From: UBA9630 sp037137555
GTDB lineage: Bacteria; Patescibacteriota; Minisyncoccia; Moranbacterales; UBA2206
Reading direction: 5' to 3'
NCBI GenBank assembly: GCA_037137555.1
Contig: JBAXKA010000051.1
Coordinates: 1 to 6,419 of the forward strand
DNA: 6,419 bases
Below the pieces are notes generated by a model. The model was not told the DNA's origin, did no database searches, and saw nothing but the letters and a program-made list of their open reading frames with translations. The translations under genes were made by a program, and so were the position numbers. Each line of letters starts with the position of its first letter. Positions within the stretch are counted from its first letter, which is position 1. Below are positions 1-5,665 of this stretch, in pieces.

Positions 1-115
1 TTATTTGGAGATTATCTAGGCCTTGTTGGATGTGGTAGTTTGGTTTTTTGGTATGGCTAATAGTCCCCTCTTGTTGGGAGCTTAGTTTGTTTTTTAGTTT
101 AGCCAAAATTATCAT
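1..115 (-). CDS. Partial unrecognised protein, N-terminal 38 codons, runs off left edge
   Basis: An open frame starts at an ATG (113-115 on the complement) and stays open for 38 codons to the window edge. It begins MIILAKLKNKLSSQQEG and continues with a polar stretch rich in Gln, Lys and Asn. An in-frame TAA lies two codons upstream, so this ATG is the earliest possible ATG start. No Shine-Dalgarno sequence is visible, which matches most other genes here. A promoter-like sequence sits about 40 bases upstream on the same strand. I do not recognise the protein and see no domain motif in so short a piece. An open frame of this length could arise by chance, so the call rests mainly on its position downstream of a promoter candidate and divergent from the next gene. 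Confidence 0.45.
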   Translation of the reverse strand, partial: MIILAKLKNKLSSQQEGTISHTKKPNYHIQQGLDNLQI

Positions 116-151
116 TTTTTATTTTGTTTTTTTAGTTAATACTACCTGATT

Positions 152-178
152 ATTGTAGCATAGTTTTTTGAAATGCAA
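152..178 (-). promoter_or_regulatory. Promoter candidate for the left-edge minus-strand gene
   Basis: On the minus strand a TACAAT -10 box (152-157) is preceded by TGC, giving an extended -10. A TTGCAT -35-like box (173-178) lies 15 bases upstream, shorter than the ideal 17. Transcription would start about 30 bases before the ATG at 115. Sequence match only. Confidence 0.4.
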
Positions 179-235
179 TAGCAAGAAAATTAAATAACAA
201 TTAAATTACAAAAAATATACAAAAAAACCAACCTA

Positions 236-244
236 TGCTAAAAT
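236..244 (+). promoter_or_regulatory. Extended -10 promoter candidate for the YuiD-like gene
   Basis: TGC followed by TAAAAT (239-244) forms an extended -10 element about 45 bases before the ATG at 289. No good -35 box is seen at the expected distance. An extended -10 can work without one. The surrounding sequence is very A-rich, so a chance match is possible. Confidence 0.35.
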
Positions 245-288
245 CAAAAGCATAAAAAACTAATTTAAAAAAGCTTAACATCAATTTT

Positions 289-750
289 ATGCTAACAACT
301 CTGAATTTATCAAATTATTATATCGTCATCTTGCCAGTTACTGTTGGATTTATTATTTGGGTGATTAAATTTTTGGTTTTTTATATCAAACATGATTTCA
401 ACTGGAGTCATGCTGTTAAACATGGCACCACTTATGGCCATATGCCATCAGCTCATACTGGATTTATGGCCTCGCTTGTTACTTCGGTTGGATATTATGC
501 AGGCATAAACTCTGGTGCATTTACTGTGTCCGTTGCTCTGGCTATTATTGTTATCGATGACGCTCTTCGTTTGCGAATTTATATGGGCGATCAAGGTCGC
601 AGATTAAATTTTATTATTGAACAACTAAAAATCAGTAAAACAGAATTTCCGCGTCTCAAAGAACGCGTCGGACACCGAAAAAGCGAAGTAATTGTCGGTG
701 CAATTTTAGGATTTTTATTAACTTATCTTTTGGCAAGTGTTTTAAAATAA
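289..750 (+). CDS. Divergent PAP2 family (DUF212/YuiD-like) membrane protein
   Basis: This 153-residue protein has the layout of the YuiD/DUF212 family, a divergent branch of the PAP2 acid-phosphatase/vanadium-peroxidase fold. Visible family marks are the GHMPSAH segment (residues 50-56, like GGMPSSH in Bacillus YuiD), the Asp pair at 90-91 with Arg94, the GDQGRRLN segment (100-107), and RVGHRKSEV (126-134) just before the last hydrophobic helix. Hydrophobic stretches at about 12-33, 57-72, 78-92 and 134-152 indicate an integral inner-membrane protein. Length is normal for the family. The biochemical role of the family is not established; lipid-phosphate hydrolysis is only suggested by the fold. 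The ATG at 289 has no Shine-Dalgarno sequence; the family usually starts shortly before the first membrane segment, as here. It is transcribed alone, convergent with murE, and its stop codon abuts a large inverted repeat. Confidence 0.88.
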   Translation: MLTTLNLSNYYIVILPVTVGFIIWVIKFLVFYIKHDFNWSHAVKHGTTYGHMPSAHTGFMASLVTSVGYYAGINSGAFTVSVALAIIVIDDALRLRIYMGDQGRRLNFIIEQLKISKTEFPRLKERVGHRKSEVIVGAILGFLLTYLLASVLK

Positions 751-889
751 TGTCATCCTGAGCGAAGTCCGTAATCGGACGCAGTCGAAGGATCTATTCG
801 GCATTATTTTAAGTTTTATAATATATCGCTAAGCTAACGATAATTTATAGCAGATCCTTCGACTCCGCTACGCTTCGCTCAGGATGACA
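751..889. repeat. 139-bp inverted dispersed repeat filling the convergent gap
   Basis: The left arm (751-795) and right arm (852-889) are inverted copies. Seventeen outer bases (TGTCATCCTGAGCGAAG and its complement) and 13 inner bases (AGTCGAAGGATCT) match perfectly. The arms differ in the middle, where the left arm carries its own small hairpin GTCCG-taat-CGGAC (767-780). The AT-rich centre (796-851) contains another imperfect hairpin (824-842). The unit resembles the 'GTCATCCTGAGCGAAG...GAAGGATC' repeat that I recall as dispersed in many bacterial genomes. It begins directly after the stop codon of the plus-strand gene and contains the stop of murE (879-881). A transcript from either side would fold into a long hairpin, so it may act as a bidirectional transcription end or 3' stabiliser, though it lacks a clear U-tract. 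Confidence 0.85.
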
Positions 890-2156
890 TTTGCAACTTA
901 TCCAACTCCTCCTCAATCACATGTTTATCATTCCAATCAATTCTTTTTTCGCCAATCGCCATTGTTTCTTCCGCACCTTTGCCTGTTACTAAAATAATAT
1001 CACCGGGCGTTGCTAATTTCAAGGCTTTTTTTATTGCCGCTTTTCTGTCAAAAACTCGCCAGCAATTTTTTTCTTCCACTAATTTTTTATTTTTTAACAC
1101 ACCAGAAAAAACCGCATCAATAATTTTTTGTGGATCTTCGTTATACGGATCTTCATTGGTTACAAGAATATAATCTGCATATTTTGCCACAATTTCTCCC
1201 ATCAATGGTCGCTTTCCCTGATCCCGTTCTCCACAAGCACCAAGAACCCAAATAAGTTTTTGCTCTGCTTTTTTTTGTTCTAAAATTAACACCCCTAATT
1301 TTTCCAAACTATCTGGCGTCACGGCATAATCAATAATAATTTTTATGCCTAAATCATTTTCCACGGCGTCCATTCGTCCTGGAATTTTCGTAATCTTTTC
1401 AAGTGCACTTTTTATTGTCGCGAAATCAATCCCCTCGGAAATTCCCACGCAAATTGCCGCCAAAGCATTTTCAATATTAAACAAACCTAATAAATTTAAT
1501 TTAAAATTATCAGTATCAATTCCAAATTCCGAACCATCAATTCCCAGTTTTATCTTTTCTGCTTTTAGAGTTTTTATTTTTAAATTTTCTTTTTTATTTT
1601 GCGTTGTATATCCGAAAATATTTTCCGCTCCGCAATTCAAAAATTCTTCCGGCTGTTCCATGTCCAAATTTATCACCGCTGTTTTTATATTTTTAAATAA
1701 TTTTAATTTTGCTCGGCGATATTCAGCTATTGTTTTATGATAATCCAAATGTTCACGAGTTATATTTGTGATAACTGCGATATCATACGGAATACCCCAA
1801 ACACGATATTGATCCAGCGAATGTGAGGAAGTTTCGAGAATTAAATAATCACACTTTTCCCTCACAGCTTCTGCTATAAATTTTTGTGTCGCCAAAGCCG
1901 AAACAGTTGTAAATTTAGTTTTATTAATCCATTCTTTTTTGCCCAGTTTAAAATTGATTGTCGAAATCATTGCCACTTTTTTTCCTGACTCTTCCAAAAT
2001 CTTAGCAATCATTTGACAAGTTGTGGTTTTGCCATTTGTGCCTGTTACGCCAATAATTTTAATTTTTTTGGCTGGAAAACCATAGTAAACATTCGCCCCA
2101 ATTGCTTGTGCCAGATGATAGAAATTTTTTAGTTTTTGCGGAATTATTTTTTGCAT
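879..2156 (-). CDS. murE: UDP-N-acetylmuramyl-tripeptide synthetase, short CPR-type MurE
   Basis: MurE is a cytoplasmic Mur ligase that uses ATP to add the third amino acid to UDP-MurNAc-L-Ala-D-Glu. The 425-residue protein shows the ATP P-loop GTNGKTT (39-45), TTVSA (83-87), ETSSHSLDQYR (108-118), TNITREHLDYH (130-140), Lys150 at the position of the carbamylated lysine, the domain-3 start PGRMD (259-263), GACGERDQGKRPLMG (306-320) and GKGAEE (392-397). The N-terminal uridine-binding domain of about 90 residues found in typical MurE is missing; the protein starts just before the P-loop domain. The diamino-acid selectivity loop, DNPR in meso-DAP enzymes and DNPA in a lysine enzyme, reads EDPY (335-338), and the usual DYAHTPD reads DYAVTPD (276-282). 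The identity of the added residue is therefore open. Its ATG lies 4 nt after the femX stop, indicating one transcript. Its last three residues and stop codon lie inside the downstream inverted repeat. Confidence 0.93.
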   Translation of the reverse strand: MQKIIPQKLKNFYHLAQAIGANVYYGFPAKKIKIIGVTGTNGKTTTCQMIAKILEESGKKVAMISTINFKLGKKEWINKTKFTTVSALATQKFIAEAVREKCDYLILETSSHSLDQYRVWGIPYDIAVITNITREHLDYHKTIAEYRRAKLKLFKNIKTAVINLDMEQPEEFLNCGAENIFGYTTQNKKENLKIKTLKAEKIKLGIDGSEFGIDTDNFKLNLLGLFNIENALAAICVGISEGIDFATIKSALEKITKIPGRMDAVENDLGIKIIIDYAVTPDSLEKLGVLILEQKKAEQKLIWVLGACGERDQGKRPLMGEIVAKYADYILVTNEDPYNEDPQKIIDAVFSGVLKNKKLVEEKNCWRVFDRKAAIKKALKLATPGDIILVTGKGAEETMAIGEKRIDWNDKHVIEEELDKLQMSS

Positions 2157-2160
2157 TATT

Positions 2161-3234
2161 TTAAAAAATATTTTTTAGTTTTTGTAAAATTTTATAAACT
2201 AAATATTTTTTATTATCTACAATTATATCATAACTACCCGGAAAAATAGTTGGTGCCGTTTTTGGCGAAAAGCCTAGTTTAAATTTTGTGATTCCCTGCC
2301 AAGAATTCACCTCATCCGGCCTTCGACCACCCTGCCTACCGGCAGGCAGGCTTCTGCCTTGGTAAGGAGAAGGACTTTCTTCTGCATTTCGTCCCCTCTC
2401 CTTACTAAGGAGAGGGTTAGGGTGAGGTGAATTTTTCACACCACCAAAATCATATTGCACACAGTCGGCTTTTTTTGCATCGCAAATTTGTTTCCATTGC
2501 AAAAGATAAGGTGCCATCACATTGCGAAAGTTATCATCAGATGCACCGTGCAAATAAATACAGGTCTTATCAAAAAAAATAACCAGATTAGCCGCAATAA
2601 TTTTTCCTTGATACTGCGCAAAATATAATTTCAAGATATCACCCGAAATTGTTTCCAACATTTTGCGATAATAATTTTCCGCATGCGGATTGATGCCTTG
2701 TCTTTTTGCCATTATTTTTGTCAGTCGCAAAAATTCCTTGATATATTTCTCGTCATTATTATTAAAAATTTTTAGGCCTTTTTTTTCTGCCAATTTAATA
2801 TTATAGCGTGTTTTAGGTTTCATTTCAGCCAATAAATCATCTTCGCTTTTTGCAATATCAATCACAAAAATTTCTTTCGGTTGCACATCATGCGGAGCAG
2901 ATACAAGATCTGCCCCTACGGTATTTTCTATTATTTTTAAAATTTCTTCCGTCTCCGGCTCAATCCGAATCCAACCGGCCTTGTTTTTTTTTGCTAAATT
3001 TATCAACTCATTAAAATCAAATTTAGCCTCCGCTGACATAATCGGTCCACGGGGAATATAAAAATATTTTCCGACTATTGCCAATTTATGTTCAATGATA
3101 TTCGCACGGAAACCAAATTCCCCCTCTCCTTTATAAGGAGAGGGTTGGGGTGAGGTAGAAATATTAAAAGTTTTTCTGCCAACACTTGCTTGAAAGTTTT
3201 TCCATTCACTAGATTGTAAAAATTCTTTTGCCAT
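2161..3234 (-). CDS. FemAB/FemX-family peptidoglycan bridge aminoacyltransferase with in-frame repeat insertions
   Basis: Fem proteins are cytoplasmic transferases that use aminoacyl-tRNA to add amino acids to the side chain of stem-peptide residue 3 on the lipid-linked precursor. Family signs are YFYIPRGPI (57-65), KPKTRYNIKLAEKKGL (139-154), the GNAT-like region ending in IYLHGASDDNFRNVMAPYLLQW (226-247) and the conserved end YDFGGV...WQGITKFKLGF (261-322). Three segments do not fit the family: about residues 26-40 (TSPQPSPYKGEGE), 105-114 (TVGADLVSAP) and 268-310 (SPHPNPL to RRPDEV). All three are encoded by GC-richer palindromic repeats that keep the frame open. Without them the protein would be near 290 residues. 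The third insert falls between YDFGGV and WQGITKFKLGF, normally joined by a short loop, so folding may survive. The ATG is 5 nt after ruvA's stop, without a Shine-Dalgarno sequence. Whether the enzyme is active, and which amino acid it adds, cannot be told. Confidence 0.88.
   Translation of the reverse strand: MAKEFLQSSEWKNFQASVGRKTFNISTSPQPSPYKGEGEFGFRANIIEHKLAIVGKYFYIPRGPIMSAEAKFDFNELINLAKKNKAGWIRIEPETEEILKIIENTVGADLVSAPHDVQPKEIFVIDIAKSEDDLLAEMKPKTRYNIKLAEKKGLKIFNNNDEKYIKEFLRLTKIMAKRQGINPHAENYYRKMLETISGDILKLYFAQYQGKIIAANLVIFFDKTCIYLHGASDDNFRNVMAPYLLQWKQICDAKKADCVQYDFGGVKNSPHPNPLLSKERGRNAEESPSPYQGRSLPAGRQGGRRPDEVNSWQGITKFKLGFSPKTAPTIFPGSYDIIVDNKKYLVYKILQKLKNIF
2331..2350. repeat. 20-bp palindrome nested inside the larger element
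   Basis: CCTGCCTACCGGCAGGCAGG is a palindrome with one mismatched pair. It encodes the SLPAGRQG peptide in femX, a repeat peptide I associate with Parcubacteria-type genomes. It interrupts the sequence between the AGAAG and GTGGTCGAAGG parts of the surrounding element, which suggests a later insertion into an already inserted repeat. Confidence 0.75.
2393..2428. repeat. 36-bp repeat unit, copy A (in femX)
   Basis: This unit matches 3121-3156 at 33 of 36 positions, in the same orientation, with an 11-bp palindrome at its core. Here it is read as PHPNPLLSKERG, a different frame from copy B. It is part of the 130-bp element. Confidence 0.85.
2894..2916. repeat. Short palindromic repeat of the GADLVSA type (in femX)
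   Basis: GGAGCAGAT (2894-2902) and ATCTGCCCC (2908-2916) form a 9-bp stem with one mismatch around a 5-base loop. In femX it encodes V-G-A-D-L-V-S-A (about residues 106-113), placed between the variable ILKIIEN segment and the HDVQPKE segment typical of Fem proteins. I recall this peptide as a common translation product of a dispersed repeat in CPR genomes. Confidence 0.7.
3121..3156. repeat. 36-bp repeat unit, copy B (in femX)
   Basis: This is the second copy of the unit at 2393-2428 (33 of 36 identical). The core stem is 3122-3131 with 3135-3144. In femX it is read as TSPQPSPYKGEG near the N-terminus, one reading frame away from copy A. It stands alone here, without the other parts of the 130-bp element. 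Confidence 0.85.
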
Positions 3235-3239
3235 AAAAA

Positions 3240-3812
3240 TTATTTTTTGCCCAAACTTCGCAATGCCATGCCCACTCTTTTGCCCACATCTTTCACATCA
3301 GCCGAAACGGCTTTCAAAGCTTCCCGTGCTTCAAGCGGACTATAACCCATTGTCATCAAAGCTTCAATCGCATTGGAATCATCTGTTGTTTCATCTTTAT
3401 CATCTTGCGAAATTGTGCCAACTTTATTTTTTAATTCTAAAATTACTCGACCAGCCGTTTTTTTGCCAATACCGGAAACCTTCGTGAGGATCGAAGGATC
3501 TTCATTAACAATTGCCGTCTTAATTGTTTTCGGACTAGCAATAGAAAGAATGCCTAGCGCCACTTTCGGACCAATGCCAGAAATAGAAATCAAAAGCTCA
3601 AACATTCCTAATTCTTCTTCACTAAGAAAACCAAAAAGAGCCAGTGCATCTTCTCGCACATGCGTATGAATAAAAATTTCCACCGTTTCTTTTCCGGCGA
3701 TTTTCGCCAAAGAATAACCATTCATATTGATCTTATAACCGACATCATGCACATCAACAATGACATAATTTTCTTTGACCGCTTCAATTTTCCCTCGAAT
3801 TTTTCCAATCAT
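3240..3812 (-). CDS. ruvA: Holliday junction branch migration complex subunit RuvA
   Basis: RuvA binds four-way DNA junctions as a tetramer and guides the RuvB motor during recombination and repair. The 190-residue protein has the expected three parts: an N-terminal OB fold (1 to about 63, starting MIGKIRGKIE and including DVGYKI), a domain with two helix-hairpin-helix motifs (SISGIGPKVALGIL at 76-89 and KVSGIGKKTAGRVILEL at 111-127), an acidic flexible linker (about 133-146), and the C-terminal RuvB-contacting domain (NAIEALMTMGYSPLEAREAL, 147-166). I chose the ATG at 3812 because RuvA proteins start with MI-G. An upstream TTG in the same frame would add 14 residues that do not fit the family. 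A promoter candidate ends 7 bases before this ATG, so the message may be almost leaderless. The gene begins a tight ruvA-femX-murE block and follows the methyltransferase gene by 55 nt. ruvB and ruvC are not in the window. Confidence 0.95.
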   Translation of the reverse strand: MIGKIRGKIEAVKENYVIVDVHDVGYKINMNGYSLAKIAGKETVEIFIHTHVREDALALFGFLSEEELGMFELLISISGIGPKVALGILSIASPKTIKTAIVNEDPSILTKVSGIGKKTAGRVILELKNKVGTISQDDKDETTDDSNAIEALMTMGYSPLEAREALKAVSADVKDVGKRVGMALRSLGKK

Positions 3813-3819
3813 ATTTAAT

Positions 3820-3848
3820 ATCATACACGAAACAAATAAAAATTGCAC
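3820..3848 (-). promoter_or_regulatory. Internal promoter candidate before ruvA
   Basis: On the minus strand, TATGAT (3820-3825) has a 17-base spacer to a weak -35 box GTGCAA (3843-3848). Transcription would start at or next to the ruvA ATG at 3812, giving a leaderless message. The -10 box is good and the -35 poor. Confidence 0.4.
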
Positions 3849-3867
3849 GCTCAAAAATAAATCAAGA

Positions 3868-5496
3868 CTATTTTTTCTTTTTTAAAATAAAATATAAATT
3901 CTCATCATCCTTGCCAGTTTCCAGTTTTTCTTTTTTAACTTCCGCAATTTCAAATCCAACCATTTGCGCCAGCATTTCGATATCCTCTGTACTGTAAGAA
4001 TAGCGGGTCGCAAAATTTTTCCCATCTGGACTGTCATAAATTGCTCCGAATCGAAAATTATAAATTCCCATTTTTAGCATTTCAAGACCATATTTCAAAA
4101 CCAGTTTCTCGTAGCCATTATACCCTGCCAGTTTTCCATTTTCCCACTCTTCAATCTTTTGGGTAGTTTTCTCGTCACCACTATCTTGACCATATTCAAG
4201 CATCCTCTCCTCACGTTCTGACCAAAGCTTTGCTAATTCCGTTTCTGATGCATTTTCCCGATTAGGAATATCAAAAATAAATCGGCCGTCTTTTTTCAAA
4301 ATACGGGACGCTTCTTTGAATAATTTATTTTGGTCAGTGACCGAATAGTCATGAAGTATGTTTCTCCCAAGCGAATAAGCAGTATCAAAATTTTCATCTC
4401 CAAATCCAATATTGTGCCAATCGCCTTGAAAAACCTTAGCCTTAAGTCCTTCTCGTTTTAGATTTTCTCCCGTAATCTGTGCGTGTCTTTCGGTATAATC
4501 AAAACCGCTAATATCATACCCTGCCTTTGCCATTTCAGTAATTAACCGTCCCGTACCGCAACCCATTTCCAATACTTTCCCGTCATTTGGAATAAGTGTT
4601 TTCAATAAGCCAACCTCCTTCTCGTTCATCAATTTATTCACTTTGTAATCTTCAAATCTGATTTGGGTCTGATAAAATTCCTGGAGATTCCGTATGGCTT
4701 TTTTGTCGCCATTGGGAGTAATAAAAGAGTTAATATATTCAAGATTATTTATTTCTTCCTGATTAAGCCCTGCTTTTTCCATTTTACCATTCAAGATAGA
4801 ACGCAAATCTTCCGCTTGAACTTGTCTAAGGACTAAAAGTAAAAGTCTAAAAGTCGCCACTTCATTATGCCGCTTCTCAAGAAGTATACTAATAATTTTT
4901 TCGGTCGCGTACTTTTCTTTTGTTTTGTATTCGCTGATTATACTAAAAAGCTTTTCACCATAAAGATGCATTGATTCATTATTGTTTGCCACAAAATCGA
5001 CAGCAAAATCAACCGCTTTTTCTCCGCCGATTTGTGCTAGTCTAATTAGGATGCGCTGGTTATTAAAGAAATCATAATCTAATTCATCTTTCATTTCATC
5101 AAGCATGAGTCCATCAATGTCTTTTTGGTCTCTGATGAATCCTTCTTTCGAATTATCCAGATAATCCGAGTCTTTTTGGCTTGTCCGATACGATTCTGAG
5201 TTTTGCCAGTTTTTTTCAAAAAAGGTAATCAGCTCTTCCTCTGTCATTTTATGGATTTCACGCCAACTCATGCAATCTTCATATTCATCCGGATCAATAA
5301 TTTTCATGGACGCCAAATACTCTTCATCTTTTTTTAAGAACTCCAGATACTCGTTATCGCTTTGCCTTTCCCTCGCAATTCTCTCACTTTTTTCTTGCTC
5401 GTCTGTTTGGACAAGAATTCCTTTTGACTCTTCCTCCTTTGTCTTTTGTTTGTTTTCAATTTTTGCACTCGGAAGCATTTTTAAACCATCAAGCAT
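3868..5496 (-). CDS. Large protein with C-terminal class I SAM-dependent methyltransferase domain
   Basis: This 542-residue protein has a class I (Rossmann-fold) methyltransferase domain in its second half. Motif I is KVLEMGCGTGRL (307-318), the acidic post-I strand is ISGFDYTERH (329-338), motif IV is NFDTAYSLGRN (369-379), and LFKEASRILKKDGRFIFDIP (392-411) is the usual helix-strand pair after it. The end (about 455-537) contains GYEKLVLKYGLEMLKMGIYNFRFG and YSTEDIEMLAQMVGFEI, typical of the final strands of small-molecule methyltransferases. The first 290 residues are highly charged and mostly helical: a Lys/Glu-rich start (10-65), then hydrophobic-patterned helices (about 145-260) that could be HEAT-like. 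I do not recognise this part and the substrate is unknown. No signal peptide is seen, so it is probably cytoplasmic. The chosen ATG has a weak GAG upstream; a second Met at residue 7 is an alternative. It is probably the first gene of the block leading into ruvA. Confidence 0.8.
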   Translation of the reverse strand: MLDGLKMLPSAKIENKQKTKEEESKGILVQTDEQEKSERIARERQSDNEYLEFLKKDEEYLASMKIIDPDEYEDCMSWREIHKMTEEELITFFEKNWQNSESYRTSQKDSDYLDNSKEGFIRDQKDIDGLMLDEMKDELDYDFFNNQRILIRLAQIGGEKAVDFAVDFVANNNESMHLYGEKLFSIISEYKTKEKYATEKIISILLEKRHNEVATFRLLLLVLRQVQAEDLRSILNGKMEKAGLNQEEINNLEYINSFITPNGDKKAIRNLQEFYQTQIRFEDYKVNKLMNEKEVGLLKTLIPNDGKVLEMGCGTGRLITEMAKAGYDISGFDYTERHAQITGENLKREGLKAKVFQGDWHNIGFGDENFDTAYSLGRNILHDYSVTDQNKLFKEASRILKKDGRFIFDIPNRENASETELAKLWSEREERMLEYGQDSGDEKTTQKIEEWENGKLAGYNGYEKLVLKYGLEMLKMGIYNFRFGAIYDSPDGKNFATRYSYSTEDIEMLAQMVGFEIAEVKKEKLETGKDDENLYFILKKKK

Positions 5497-5529
5497 ATTT
5501 TTTTCTCAATAATTAAACATCTTGCCAAT

Positions 5530-5558
5530 ATTATAGCACAAATTTGATTAGCGCTCAA
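5530..5558 (-). promoter_or_regulatory. Sigma70-type promoter for the methyltransferase gene
   Basis: The minus strand has a perfect TATAAT (5530-5535), a 17-base spacer and TTGAGC (5553-5558). The start site would be near 5523, about 27 bases before the ATG at 5496. This is the best promoter in the window and lies just after the terminator of the upstream gene. Confidence 0.75.
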
Positions 5559-5570
5559 TTTTCTCGCATT

Positions 5571-5612
5571 AAAAAAAGCGGAAAGATTATCATGGTGGAT
5601 AATTTTTCCGCT
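5571..5612 (-). terminator. Rho-independent terminator of the small zinc-site gene
   Basis: A 15-bp stem (5577-5591 with 5598-5612, one mismatch) with a 6-base loop is followed on the minus strand by seven T (5571-5577). It lies about 55 bases after the stop codon at 5666 and separates that gene from the methyltransferase promoter. Confidence 0.85.
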
Positions 5613-5665
5613 GTTTGTGGTTTTGCGAGTTTTTCAAATTCTTAGACTGACTCGCTTTCGCCTGT

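Larger units (their letters stand above)
2304..2433. repeat. 130-bp palindromic element inserted in frame in femX
   Basis: The element is bounded by perfect 11-bp inverted ends, AATTCACCTCA (2304-2314) and TGAGGTGAATT (2423-2433). Inside, from right to left, are an 11-bp stem with a one-base loop (2394-2404 with 2406-2416, CCCTCTCCTTA type), an imperfect stem of the CTTCTCCTT type (2351-2360 with 2364-2372) and the 20-base palindrome at 2331-2350. In femX it encodes about 43 extra residues (268-310) with no stop. Its base composition is clearly richer in G/C than the flanking gene. Confidence 0.85.

Noticed and set aside
979..1740. Plus-strand open frames of 64 and 131 codons antisense to murE
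   Set aside because: They lie opposite a well-supported murE, have low-complexity Phe/Ser/Ile-rich translations typical of reversed AT-rich coding DNA, and show no ribosome site or family motif.
2304..3156. CRISPR array or frameshifted pseudogene as explanation for repeats in femX
   Set aside because: Two distant copies without regular spacers are not a CRISPR array, and the frame is intact through all inserts with family motifs on both sides.
3263..3669. Plus-strand open frames antisense to ruvA
   Set aside because: ruvA is clearly the real gene, and the opposite frames have no recognisable motif.
3813..3854. Longer RuvA starting from a TTG at 3854
   Set aside because: The extra 14 residues do not occur in RuvA proteins, which begin MI-G, and the added stretch overlaps the promoter candidate.
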